Positions 51,061 to 59,669 of a stretch of DNA of 59,801 bases are shown piece by piece. The notes under the pieces were generated by a model. The model was given only the letters and a program-made list of their open reading frames with translations. It ran no database searches and was not told where the DNA came from. Position 1 is the first letter of the stretch. Each line of letters opens with the position of its first letter. The stretch comes from Clostridia bacterium (GTDB lineage: Bacteria > Bacillota > Clostridia > Christensenellales > Borkfalkiaceae). Location of the stretch: the NCBI GenBank assembly GCA_017473605.1, contig JAFUKM010000011.1, positions 1 to 59,801 on the forward strand. The letters are read 5' to 3'. Made by a program: the position numbers and the translations under genes.

Positions 51061-52989
51061 TTACTTGTTTTTCGTATAATTCAGGCAACCGCCTGCCGCC
51101 AACATTTCTCTTTGACGCGCGGAAAGCGTAAACACGAGCGTTGCCGTCGCGCCGTTTGTCTTATTGATAAGCGTAGCTTCGTTTGCGCCCTTTACCGCAG
51201 CCGCAAAGCCCTTGATTTCCAATGCGTCGCCTTCGTTAAATTTCTCGTAATCGTCGGGATTTTTCAGCGTCATCGGCACGATACCGAAGTTAATCAAATT
51301 CGCCACGTGAATACGGGCAAAGCTCTTTGCCACAACCGCTTTGATGCCCAAATACAACGGCACGAGCGCCGCGTGTTCTCTCGACGAGCCTTGACCGTAG
51401 TTCGAGCCGCCCAAAATTACGCCGCCGCCCTTTTTCTTGGCTCTTTCGGGGAATTCCTTATCGCATACCGTGAAGCAAAATTCCGAAAGCTTCGGCACGT
51501 TGGAACGGTACGGCAATACTTTCGTACCTGCCGGCATAATATGGTCGGTGGTGATATCGTCTCCCACCTTCAAAATCAGTTCGCAAGAAAGATTTTCATC
51601 GGGCGCTTTTCCTACGGGAATAGGCTTGATATTCGGACCGCGTTCCACCGTGACTTCGTCCATTTTATCCGCCGAAACGGGCATTTCGATAAGATTATCG
51701 TTAATCTTAAACGCCGTGGGCATTTCTACGTTCGGCGCTACGCCGAGCGTCGTAGGGTCGGTAAATACGCCTGCCACCGCGGAAGCCGCCGCCGTTTCAG
51801 GGGATACCAAATATACCTGCGCGTCCGCCGTCCCGCTTCTTGCAAGGAAGTTTCTATTGAACGTACGAAGGCTTACCCCTGCCGATTGCGGCGAGAAACC
51901 CATACCGATACAAGGACCGCAAGCGCACTCTAAAATACGCGCGCCAGCGTTAATCAAATCGGCAAGCGCGCCGCACTCTGCAAGCATGGTATATACTTGT
52001 TTAGAACCGGGTGAAATAGAAAGGCTTACGTCGGGATGTACCGTTTTGCCTTTGAGCATTGCCGCCACCGTGAGCATATCTTGCATAGAAGAATTGGTGC
52101 AAGAACCGATACATACCTGATTGATTTTCATACCCGAAAGTTCGGAAACCGCTTTCACGTTATCGGGACTGTGCGGACAAGCCGCGAGCGGTTTCAATGC
52201 GCTCAAATCGACGGTATACATCGCGTCGAATACAGCGTCTTTATCCGAAGAAAGCTCGATAAAGTCTTCTTCTCTTCCTTCCGCTTTTAAGAACGCATGC
52301 GTTACTTCGTCGGACGGGAAAATGGAGCTGGTCGCGCCCAATTCCGCGCCCATATTGGTAATCGTCGCGCGTTGGGGCACGGAAAGCGTTTTTACGCCTT
52401 CGCCACCGTATTCCACTATCGCGCCTACGCCGCCCTTTACGCCGAGAATACGCAAAACTTCCAAAATGACGTCCTTTGCGCCTACATAGTCGGAAAGTTT
52501 ACCGACAAGATTGACTCTAATCATTTTCGGCATAGTTATGTAATACGTACCGCCGCCCATTGCCACGGCCACGTCCAAACCGCCCGCGCCCATACCGAGC
52601 ATACCGATACCGCCAGCCGTAGGCGTGTGGGAATCGGAGCCGATGAGCGTTTTGCCCGGTTTAGAGAAACGTTCCAAATGCACTTGATGGCAAATGCCGT
52701 TACCCGGACGGGAGAAACGGATACCGTGTTTCTTCGTTACCGTTTGGATATAACGGTGGTCGTCCGCGTTTTCGAAACCCGCCTGCAAGGTGTTATGGTC
52801 GATATACGCCACGGAAAGCTCGGTTTTTACCCTGTCAATACCCATCGCTTCAAACTGCAAATACGCCATCGTTCCCGTAGCGTCTTGCGTGAGCGTTTGG
52901 TCGATACGGAGTCCGATTTCCTTTCCCGTAACCATTTCACCGCAAACGAGATGATTTTTGATGATTTTTTGTGCTATCGTATAACCCAT
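51061..52989 (-). CDS. acnA: Aconitate hydratase
   Basis: 642 aa, the compact prokaryotic/mitochondrial-like aconitase. Substrate and cluster motifs are in order: GSDSHTPTAGGIGMLGMGAGG (about residues 118-138), CIGSCTNSSMQD (about 295, first cluster Cys), CACGPCIGMG (about 361-370, other two Cys), and the swivel domain with GGSNYGQGSSREHAALVP (about 532). It interconverts citrate and isocitrate. It lies between the citrate synthase and isocitrate dehydrogenase genes with gaps of 12-20 bases. Confidence 0.93.
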   Translation of the reverse strand: MGYTIAQKIIKNHLVCGEMVTGKEIGLRIDQTLTQDATGTMAYLQFEAMGIDRVKTELSVAYIDHNTLQAGFENADDHRYIQTVTKKHGIRFSRPGNGICHQVHLERFSKPGKTLIGSDSHTPTAGGIGMLGMGAGGLDVAVAMGGGTYYITMPKMIRVNLVGKLSDYVGAKDVILEVLRILGVKGGVGAIVEYGGEGVKTLSVPQRATITNMGAELGATSSIFPSDEVTHAFLKAEGREEDFIELSSDKDAVFDAMYTVDLSALKPLAACPHSPDNVKAVSELSGMKINQVCIGSCTNSSMQDMLTVAAMLKGKTVHPDVSLSISPGSKQVYTMLAECGALADLINAGARILECACGPCIGMGFSPQSAGVSLRTFNRNFLARSGTADAQVYLVSPETAAASAVAGVFTDPTTLGVAPNVEMPTAFKINDNLIEMPVSADKMDEVTVERGPNIKPIPVGKAPDENLSCELILKVGDDITTDHIMPAGTKVLPYRSNVPKLSEFCFTVCDKEFPERAKKKGGGVILGGSNYGQGSSREHAALVPLYLGIKAVVAKSFARIHVANLINFGIVPMTLKNPDDYEKFNEGDALEIKGFAAAVKGANEATLINKTNGATATLVFTLSARQREMLAAGGCLNYTKNK

Positions 52990-53009
52990 ATTTATCTCTC
53001 ACTTCTTCA

Positions 53010-54401
53010 TTATAAATCAAACCAGTTGAGCGAACAGCGTCCGTCTTTGCTGTTTGCGCGGAAAAGCTTTTCTAACTCGTCTTCACCCATTACCGTCGTT
53101 CTACCGTCGGCGTAAAGCGCGTCGATTTGCGTTTTCATTTCCTGTACAATCCAATCTTGCTTACCCACCTGTTTTTCGGGCGGTAATTTGAAATGCTTGT
53201 TAATCCAATACGCGATACCCGCCAAGCCCGAAGTATTGGAAATGGATACTTCCGCAGGGCGTTTCAAGATTTTTTCCGTATCGAAAATATTGTAAATTTC
53301 CGCGTCTTTCATCATACCGTCGGCGTGAACGCCCGCGCGGGTTAAGTTAAACGCGCTGCCCACGAACGGCGTCATGGGCGGAATCGAGTAATCGAGTTCC
53401 TTTTCAAAGTATTCCCCAATATCGGTAATCGCCGTCGTATCCATACCGTCGAGCGTACCGCGCATGGACGCATACTGCATAACCATCGCTTCCGTAGGTA
53501 CGTTGCCCGTTCTCTCGCCGATACCAAGGAGCGAACAGTTTACGCCGCTCGCGCCGTACAACCAAGCGCTGACTGCGTTGGCAACGCCCATATAGAAATC
53601 GTTATGACCGTGCCATTCGAGCATTTCCGAAGTAACGTTGGAATAGTGGTGCAAACCGTATACGATACCGGGTACGCTTCTGGGGGGAGCTGCGCCCGCA
53701 AACGGAATACCGTAGCCCATCGTATCGCACATACGGATTTTTACGGGAATACCCGCCTCTTTCGAAAGCTCTACCAAAGCGTTTACGAAAGGTACGACGA
53801 AACCATAGAAATCCGCCCTCGTCAAATCTTCCAAATGGCAACGGGGAGAAATACCCGACTCAAACGCCTGCTTCACTACCGAAAGGTAATGGTCGAACGC
53901 TTGACGTCTGGTCATATTCAACTTTTTGAAAATATGGTAATCGGAACAGCTGACCAAAATCCCCGTTTCCTTGATACCGATATCGCGCACCATCGCAAAG
54001 TCTTCTTTCTTTGCGCGAATCCACGTCGTAATTTCGGGGAATTTATATCCGAGCGCCATACATTGTTCAAGCGCGTCGCGGTCTTTTTTCGTATATACGA
54101 AAAATTCACTTTGACGGATAATCCCCTTCGGACCGCCAAGACGCGCCAACAATTTATACAAATCTACAATTTGTTTTGCCGTATACGGCGCGCGCGATTG
54201 TTGTCCGTCGCGGAACGTCGTATCGGTAATCCAAATATCGCTCGGCATATTCATCGGCACGCGACGGTGGTTGAAAGGCGTTTTCGGCACTTCGTCGTAC
54301 GGATAAATATCACGGAATAAACAGGGCTCTTTGACGTCCTGCAATTCGTATGTATATTGGTCTAATTCCAATAAGTTGCTCATAGGATTCAATTCAATCA
54401 T
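53010..54401 (-). CDS. Re-citrate synthase (homocitrate/isopropylmalate synthase family)
   Basis: 463 aa. DIWITDTTFRDGQQSRAPYT (about residues 55-74) is the DRE-TIM metallolyase signature, with HLEDLTRADFYGF, MCDTMGYGIPF, EWHGHNDFYMG and CSLLGIGERTGN following. This long form matches the Re-citrate synthase of Clostridium kluyveri and relatives, which makes citrate from oxaloacetate and acetyl-CoA with the opposite stereochemistry to GltA. Homocitrate synthase is the alternative, but aconitase and isocitrate dehydrogenase follow in one operon, favouring citrate for glutamate supply. Confidence 0.87.
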   Translation of the reverse strand: MIELNPMSNLLELDQYTYELQDVKEPCLFRDIYPYDEVPKTPFNHRRVPMNMPSDIWITDTTFRDGQQSRAPYTAKQIVDLYKLLARLGGPKGIIRQSEFFVYTKKDRDALEQCMALGYKFPEITTWIRAKKEDFAMVRDIGIKETGILVSCSDYHIFKKLNMTRRQAFDHYLSVVKQAFESGISPRCHLEDLTRADFYGFVVPFVNALVELSKEAGIPVKIRMCDTMGYGIPFAGAAPPRSVPGIVYGLHHYSNVTSEMLEWHGHNDFYMGVANAVSAWLYGASGVNCSLLGIGERTGNVPTEAMVMQYASMRGTLDGMDTTAITDIGEYFEKELDYSIPPMTPFVGSAFNLTRAGVHADGMMKDAEIYNIFDTEKILKRPAEVSISNTSGLAGIAYWINKHFKLPPEKQVGKQDWIVQEMKTQIDALYADGRTTVMGEDELEKLFRANSKDGRCSLNWFDL

Positions 54402-54481
54402 AATCTTACTTTCCTTCTATTCACTCGCTGCTTATCGTTTTGTTTTTTCGATTGAACGGCTGTTATAAATTTATTAAATCG

Positions 54482-54510
54482 ATTATAGCGGATTTTTTTG
54501 CGTTTGTCAA
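54482..54510 (-). promoter_or_regulatory. Promoter of the citrate operon
   Basis: On the minus strand TTGACA (54505-54510) and TATAAT (54482-54487) are exactly 17 bases apart, a full consensus. The leader to the start codon is about 75 bases. Confidence 0.85.
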
Positions 54511-54571
54511 GGATTTGCACGCCCTTATCGAAGATTACTTCGTAATAACGCCAAAATTTTCCGTCTTTTTA

Positions 54572-55375
54572 TCAAAACGCATCCTTGCTGATTTTACTCC
54601 AACGTTTGGCAATGAATTTCAACCGCCAACTATCGGGCAACCAAGCGGTGGAAACGCGCATGACTTTATTCCAAAAACCGGGGATTGCTTTACGTTTATT
54701 TTTACGCACGGCTTTTAAGGCGTATTCCGCTACCCAATCGGGCGATTTCACGGCGAGTTTTCCCCAAAGCCCCTGCCCTTTGATTTGCTCTTTTATATCT
54801 TCACGCGTGGGCATTGCGCCGGGCAAAATTGCCGTAACGGAAACGTTTTGACCTTTCATTTCTTCTCGCAAGGAAGCGGAAAAGGACGTAAGCGCGCCTT
54901 TCGTGGCGCTGTATATCGCAAAATACGGCATGGGATATATCCCCGAAACGCTGGATATATTGATGATTTCCAAACGTTCCGCCCTGTTTTCGATAGCAAA
55001 ACGGCAAAGCGCTACCGCCGCCTCGAAATTCACGCGACATTGAAAAATCAGCTTTTCTTGCGTATACGCCGAAAACGCCTTTTGCACGTCCGCACCCGCG
55101 GCGTTGACCAACAAACCCATTTTCAAATTTTTCGCCCGTATTTCTTGCATGAGCGCAAATCTGCTCTCTCCGTCCGATAAATCGGCGGCGATACTATGCG
55201 TTTGCACGCCGTACGCTTGCGTGATTTCCGATTGCAACGCGACAAGCTTTTCTTCGCTTCTGCCCGTCAAAATAAGGTTATAACCCTTTTTCGCCAACGC
55301 ATACGCGAACGCTTTTCCCAAGCCGCCCGTCGCGCCCGTTACCAGCGCGTAGGCATTGTTTACCGTATAATCCAT
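54572..55375 (-). CDS. Short-chain dehydrogenase/reductase
   Basis: 267 aa from the ATG at 55375 (AGGGGAC upstream). Classical SDR: cofactor loop TGATGGLGKAFA (residues 12-23), a NAA-type motif (NAAGADVQ, about 89), catalytic Ser in ISSVSGIYPMP and YSATKGAL with the catalytic Tyr/Lys (about 154-161). An Arg after the second strand (TGRSEEK) suggests NADPH. The C-terminal part with VAEYALKAVRKNKRKAIPG resembles DltE-like and YqjQ-type enzymes. The substrate is unknown. It is 11 bases after yggS. Confidence 0.85.
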   Translation of the reverse strand: MDYTVNNAYALVTGATGGLGKAFAYALAKKGYNLILTGRSEEKLVALQSEITQAYGVQTHSIAADLSDGESRFALMQEIRAKNLKMGLLVNAAGADVQKAFSAYTQEKLIFQCRVNFEAAVALCRFAIENRAERLEIINISSVSGIYPMPYFAIYSATKGALTSFSASLREEMKGQNVSVTAILPGAMPTREDIKEQIKGQGLWGKLAVKSPDWVAEYALKAVRKNKRKAIPGFWNKVMRVSTAWLPDSWRLKFIAKRWSKISKDAF

Positions 55376-55386
55376 AGACGTCCCCT

Positions 55387-56067
55387 TTATACGTTTTGGT
55401 AATTTCTCACGCCGAAAATGGTAGAGCCGATACGCACCGTATTGCTGCCCTCTTCCACGCAAAGCTTATAATCGCCGCTCATACCCACGGACAAATATTC
55501 CACCGCCGACGATTGCGCTTTCCCCCAATCGAAAAGCGTACGCATTTTCCGCACCAAAGCACGGAGCAATTCTTCGTCGTCCGTATCGGGTAGCATCGCC
55601 ATAAATCCCTTTACGCAAAGCCCGTCCGTATCGGATAACCGCAAAAACGTTTCCTTGGCTGCATCGTATGCGTATCCGCCTTTCGTTTCTTCATCGCCGA
55701 TATTTATTTGTATCAAAACGTTGGACACCACGCCGTTTTTTATCGACTGCCGCGCAATTTCGTTTGCCAAATCGTCCCTGTCGCACGAGTGAAACAATTC
55801 CACTTTCCCCACGAGATATTTTACCTTATTCGTTTGTAAATGCCCGATAAAATGACGGGGACAGGGCAATAAAAATTCGTTTTTATCCCGAAATTCCTGC
55901 GGTTTATTTTCCGCCACCGCGTCTACGCCTGCGTTAATCGCTTCGTTAATCGCTTCCACGCTCTGCGTTTTCGTCGCCGCCACCAACGTTACCTTTTCCC
56001 CGTAAGGATTGCCGTTTTTCAGTTGATTCAAAATTTCTTGCACTGCTTGCGTAATCGTGTTTTCCAT
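55387..56067 (-). CDS. yggS: YggS-family pyridoxal phosphate homeostasis protein
   Basis: 226 aa from the ATG at 56067 (AGGAG 6-7 bases upstream). PLP lysine K33 in LVAATKTQS, then VAENKPQEF, HFIGHLQTNKVKYL (about 76-89), NVLIQINIGDEETKGGY, and the ending SVGMSGDYKLCVEEGSNTVRIGS match the YggS/PLPBP fold. The family buffers PLP and amino-acid pools and has no known catalysis. It has its own consensus promoter, divergent from the LysR gene, and leads the SDR gene. Confidence 0.93.
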   Translation of the reverse strand: MENTITQAVQEILNQLKNGNPYGEKVTLVAATKTQSVEAINEAINAGVDAVAENKPQEFRDKNEFLLPCPRHFIGHLQTNKVKYLVGKVELFHSCDRDDLANEIARQSIKNGVVSNVLIQINIGDEETKGGYAYDAAKETFLRLSDTDGLCVKGFMAMLPDTDDEELLRALVRKMRTLFDWGKAQSSAVEYLSVGMSGDYKLCVEEGSNTVRIGSTIFGVRNYQNV

Positions 56068-56086
56068 AACAACTCCTATTTCATAC

Positions 56087-56115
56087 AGTATAACGAATTC
56101 CGCGCTTTTTGTCAA
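56087..56115 (-). promoter_or_regulatory. Promoter of yggS
   Basis: On the minus strand TTGACA (56110-56115) and TATACT (56087-56092) are 17 bases apart; the start codon is 20 bases past the -10. Confidence 0.82.
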
Positions 56116-56184
56116 TCAACGAAAAGGTCATCTTGAAAAATAACCTATTTTTTCAATTTCTTTTCATTTTTTTATAAAATTCAC

Positions 56185-56213
56185 TTGCAATTTCTCCACT
56201 ACGGCGTTATAAT
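56185..56213 (+). promoter_or_regulatory. Promoter of the LysR gene
   Basis: TTGCAA (56185-56190) and TATAAT (56208-56213) are 17 bases apart. A palindrome overlaps the end of the -10 and the expected transcription start. Confidence 0.8.
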
Positions 56214-56226
56214 TGATTTAATCAAT
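56212..56226. promoter_or_regulatory. Probable LysR autoregulatory site
   Basis: ATTGATT-T-AATCAAT is a perfect 15-bp palindrome of the kind bound by LysR-type proteins, placed over the gene's own transcription start. Confidence 0.55.
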
Positions 56227-56255
56227 AATTATGATAAGGATAATCAATTTTTTCT

Positions 56256-57128
56256 ATGAATACCGAAGAGCTTAAAACATTTATCTTTTTATCCAAAGTA
56301 AAAAATTTTACGTTGGCGGCGGAAAAATTAAGAATCGCGCAATCCACGGTAACCAACCGTATTGGGGAATTGGAAAAGGAAGTGGGGAAACGCCTTTTCT
56401 CCCGCGGCTCGAAAACGGTAACTTTGACGGAAGCGGGCGAAATCTTTTTGCGCTATGCAGAGCGTATTTTAGAGCTTCAAGACACTTCCATTGAAGAGAT
56501 GAACGCTCTCTCTTCCCATAGCCGTAAATTCAGTATCGGCGCTATTAACGCCACGTACGAAGTGTACGTCAAACCGCTCGTGGACGAGTGCTTGAAAGAC
56601 AATTCCGTTACGTCTATTAAAGTAATGCTTGGGCACTCGCTCGATTTGATACAGCAATTACAAGACAATATGCTGGATATGGTATTCTCCGCCGTCCCCT
56701 TAAAAAGAGCGGGATACATATGCGACGTTTATGACGAAGACCGCGTAGCACTTGTTTGCGGCAAGGGCAAGAACGAATATCAAGGCGGCGTTACGAAAAC
56801 GCAACTTGCAAAAATGCCCTATCTTATGTGCGATTTAACCCTTTCGGACGCGGGCGTGTTTATCCGTTCGCTCTTCCCGAAAAATCACGTATTCCGTTTG
56901 GATGTGGACAACACCTCCAAGCTTATCCCCTATTTGGAAAACGGATTGGGCTACGCTTTTCTGCCCTACAAACTGATAAAGGACAAATTGGAAGACGGAA
57001 GCTTAGAAGAAGTGAAATTGAAGGATTTTACCGCGCCAAAAGTAACCACCTATCTTATCTACCGACAAAACTACGACGTTAAGCGTTTCTTGGAAAACAA
57101 ATTCGACGTAGCGACTGAAAACGAATAA
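56256..57128 (+). CDS. LysR-family transcriptional regulator
   Basis: 290 aa. An N-terminal winged HTH (LKTFIFLSKVKNFTLAAEKLRIAQSTVTNRIGELE, split over residues 5-40) is followed by a linker helix and a periplasmic-binding-like effector domain from about residue 90. The target is unknown; the divergent yggS-SDR unit and its own promoter are the nearest candidates. AAGGA lies 15 bases before the ATG, which is far for a Shine-Dalgarno site. Confidence 0.9.
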   Translation: MNTEELKTFIFLSKVKNFTLAAEKLRIAQSTVTNRIGELEKEVGKRLFSRGSKTVTLTEAGEIFLRYAERILELQDTSIEEMNALSSHSRKFSIGAINATYEVYVKPLVDECLKDNSVTSIKVMLGHSLDLIQQLQDNMLDMVFSAVPLKRAGYICDVYDEDRVALVCGKGKNEYQGGVTKTQLAKMPYLMCDLTLSDAGVFIRSLFPKNHVFRLDVDNTSKLIPYLENGLGYAFLPYKLIKDKLEDGSLEEVKLKDFTAPKVTTYLIYRQNYDVKRFLENKFDVATENE

Positions 57129-57142
57129 TTTTCATAAAAGTC

Positions 57143-57177
57143 AACCGCGGACGAGGTTTCAACACCCGTCCGCGGTT
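57143..57177. terminator. Convergent terminator, LysR and SDR genes
   Basis: An 11-bp perfect stem (57143-57153 and 57167-57177, AACCGCGGACG) with a 13-base loop lies between two convergent genes. T-rich sequence follows on the plus strand. Confidence 0.8.
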
Positions 57178-57180
57178 TTA

Positions 57181-58041
57181 TTATCCGTTCCTTTCGTCAA
57201 ACACGTCGGTAAACACCTTCGATTTGGATATTTTCATCACGCCTGCAATCAAAGCAGGTCCTTTTACCGGCATAATTTTCGCCGTCCAATACATCAGCTT
57301 TGCGTCCCACCCAACCACGGCGCGTTTGCGTTTTTTCAAAATCTTTTTCGCTATCTTTTTCGCCATTTTATCCGCAGGCATCGCTATCTTATCCAACGCG
57401 CTGTTTTTCGTATGCTCGTCGTCTCGGAAAAGCTCCGTCGCCGTCGTGCCCGGGTAGATTATACCTATGTATTTTTTCCCTTTCTCTTCCATTTGCAACA
57501 CTTCGGTATACCCTTTTACCGCGCTCTTGCTCGCCGAATATGCCGCAGTACCCACTACGCTGCACAGCGCCGCCGACGAAGCGATATTGACGACGGCGGG
57601 CAAATCCACGGGTTTGCCGCTGCGTTTACAAGCAACGGAAGGCGCAAGTATCGGCGCAACCGTTTCCACTGCGTAGACGATGGAAAAATAATTCACGCGC
57701 ATAATCCGTTCTAACGTTTCCGCAGGCGTATTTAACGCTTTGTTAAACGTGGGAAACGCACCTGCGTTATTGATGAGCAGCATAGGCTTTATCCCCTTTT
57801 GCAAAAGCTCCTGAACAAAATCCTGCCAAGCCGATTTATCGCTTACGTCGAACAACCGACAGGAAAAACGACTGACGTTCTCTCCCAATTCTTCCATAAG
57901 CAAACGCATTTTTTGCTCGTTTCTTCCTATCCCGATAACGTTTGCCTTGTATTTGCATATAAGCAATTTACAAAGCTCCTTTCCGATACCGCCGCTAGCC
58001 CCCGTTAAAATAACGTATTCGTTTTCCAACCAATTTCTCAT
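57181..58041 (-). CDS. Short-chain dehydrogenase/reductase
   Basis: 286 aa from the ATG at 58041 (AGGAG 8 bases upstream). SDR motifs: LTGASGGIGKELC (about residues 11-23), GIGRNEQKM with a basic residue that favours NADPH, LINNAGAF (about 91), NIASSAAL with the catalytic Ser and YSASKSAV with Tyr/Lys (about 166-173). The C-terminal KKIAKKILKKRKRAVVGWDAK resembles the 267-aa SDR encoded at 54572-55375, so the two may be diverged paralogues. The substrate is unknown. Confidence 0.86.
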   Translation of the reverse strand: MRNWLENEYVILTGASGGIGKELCKLLICKYKANVIGIGRNEQKMRLLMEELGENVSRFSCRLFDVSDKSAWQDFVQELLQKGIKPMLLINNAGAFPTFNKALNTPAETLERIMRVNYFSIVYAVETVAPILAPSVACKRSGKPVDLPAVVNIASSAALCSVVGTAAYSASKSAVKGYTEVLQMEEKGKKYIGIIYPGTTATELFRDDEHTKNSALDKIAMPADKMAKKIAKKILKKRKRAVVGWDAKLMYWTAKIMPVKGPALIAGVMKISKSKVFTDVFDERNG

Positions 58042-58165
58042 AAGCGTTACTCCTATCACGATTATTATAACACAGATAGCGACGGTTTGCAACCCCTTCG
58101 TAAAAAACACTCGGCGCGTTGTTAAAAAGTTTTATAAAAACTTTTCATTTTCATAGTCCTTTCAT

Positions 58166-58194
58166 TTGCTTTTCACAATGGAAAGTAGTATAAT
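58166..58194 (+). promoter_or_regulatory. Promoter of the antiporter gene
   Basis: TTGCTT (58166-58171) and TATAAT (58189-58194) are 17 bases apart, about 30 bases before the start codon. Confidence 0.7.
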
Positions 58195-58225
58195 GTTTGT
58201 CGATTAAACAAAGAAGGTGTCATCT

Positions 58226-59611
58226 ATGGGCGAAACCGAATCTATTTTACTGTTATTATCCATAGCCTTGCTTGCCGGTTTGATTTTATCACGTTTGGCG
58301 AAAAAATTACAGTTGCCCGCCGTTACGGCATATTTAATTGCAGGCATACTTATCGGGCCGTACGTCCTTGGGCAGCTCGGCGCCAAGCTCGGCATAAACG
58401 GCTTAGGATTTACCGCTATCCCGAACGGAAACGGTGGTTACACCAGCGATTTTTTGGGGACTTTTGCTATTTTAAGCGACGTGGCGCTCGGGTTTATCGC
58501 ATTTTCTATCGGTAACGAGTTCCGTTTGTCCCAACTGAAAAAAATCGGTAAACAAGCGACGATTGTAGGCATTTTACAAGCGGTTGTCACGACGCTCGTC
58601 GTGGACGCCGTATTAATTGTACTGCATTTCGTTATGCCCGACGTTTTGCCCTTGGAAGCGGCGATTATTCTCGGCGCAATCGCTTCTGCAACTGCCCCTG
58701 CCGCCACGCTTATGGTCGTAAAACAATATAAAGCCAAAGGTCCTGTAACCGATATTTTGCTTCCCGTCGTGGCGTTGGACGACGCCGTGGGACTTATCCT
58801 GTTCGCCGTTTCTTTCGGTGTGGCAAGGGGCGTATATTCGGGCAGCGTGGACGTAGTTTCCATCGTGGTCAATCCCTTAATCGAAATCATCGGCTCGCTT
58901 GCTTTGGGCGCGATTATGGGATATTTGTTCAATCTTTGCGAACGCTTCTTCCACTCCCGTTCCAAACGACTCGCCGTATCCGTCGGGTTCGTGCTGTTAA
59001 CGATTGCGTTCTCCCAGCTTAAATTTGAAATAGGCTCGGTACATATCGGTTTCTCTTCCTTACTTACCTGTATGATGCTCGGCACTATTTTTTGCAACGT
59101 ATGCGATTTTTCCGAAGAGCTTATGGACAGAGTAGACCGTTGGACAGCGCCCCTGTTTATCGTGTTTTTCGTCACGAGTGGCGCGGAATTGGATTTGTCC
59201 GTATTTACCAATCTCTTTATCGTCCTTATCGGCGTTGCGTATATACTCAGCCGTTCGGCAGGAAAATACAGCGGCGCGTTGCTTTCTTCCAAATTGGCAA
59301 AGTGCGATAATAAAATCGTTAAATATCTCGGCATCACGTTATTGCCGCAAGCAGGCGTTGCATTGGGTATGGCGGATATGGTAAAAAGCTCGGTAGAATT
59401 TGCCGATACGAACGTTGCGCAAATCGTCGTAAGTATTACGCTGTTTGCCGTACTCATCTACGAGCTGATAGGTCCTGCACTGACGAAAATGGCTTTAACG
59501 AAAGCGGGCGACATCAATCCCGAAGGCAAGACGAGCGCGCGACACGAGCACGCGAAAAAGAAAGCCGCCCAAGCGGCGCTTGCGCAATCGCAAGAAGAAA
59601 ACCAACAATAA
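58226..59611 (+). CDS. CPA2-family cation:proton antiporter
   Basis: 461 aa from the ATG at 58226 (AAGAAGG 8 bases upstream). About 12 hydrophobic segments, with LLAGLILSRLAKKLQLPAVTAYLIAGILIGPYVLG at the N-terminus and the ion-site motif VALDDAVGLILF (about residue 185), typical of the KefB/RosB-type Na+/H+ or K+/H+ exchangers. There is no TrkA-N domain; the tail is short, basic and Ala/Gln-rich. It probably works in pH or cation balance. It is monocistronic, with a terminator right behind it. Confidence 0.88.
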   Translation: MGETESILLLLSIALLAGLILSRLAKKLQLPAVTAYLIAGILIGPYVLGQLGAKLGINGLGFTAIPNGNGGYTSDFLGTFAILSDVALGFIAFSIGNEFRLSQLKKIGKQATIVGILQAVVTTLVVDAVLIVLHFVMPDVLPLEAAIILGAIASATAPAATLMVVKQYKAKGPVTDILLPVVALDDAVGLILFAVSFGVARGVYSGSVDVVSIVVNPLIEIIGSLALGAIMGYLFNLCERFFHSRSKRLAVSVGFVLLTIAFSQLKFEIGSVHIGFSSLLTCMMLGTIFCNVCDFSEELMDRVDRWTAPLFIVFFVTSGAELDLSVFTNLFIVLIGVAYILSRSAGKYSGALLSSKLAKCDNKIVKYLGITLLPQAGVALGMADMVKSSVEFADTNVAQIVVSITLFAVLIYELIGPALTKMALTKAGDINPEGKTSARHEHAKKKAAQAALAQSQEENQQ

Positions 59612-59619
59612 CCAAAAAT

Positions 59620-59656
59620 GCAAAAACGGCAGGCGGTATCGCCTGCCGTTTTTTGC
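59620..59656 (+). terminator. Terminator of the antiporter gene
   Basis: A 16-bp hairpin with GCAAAAACGGCAGGCG pairing to its reverse complement across the loop GTAT, ending in a T-run, 9 bases after the stop. Confidence 0.9.
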
Positions 59657-59669
59657 GTAATTGGTGAAT

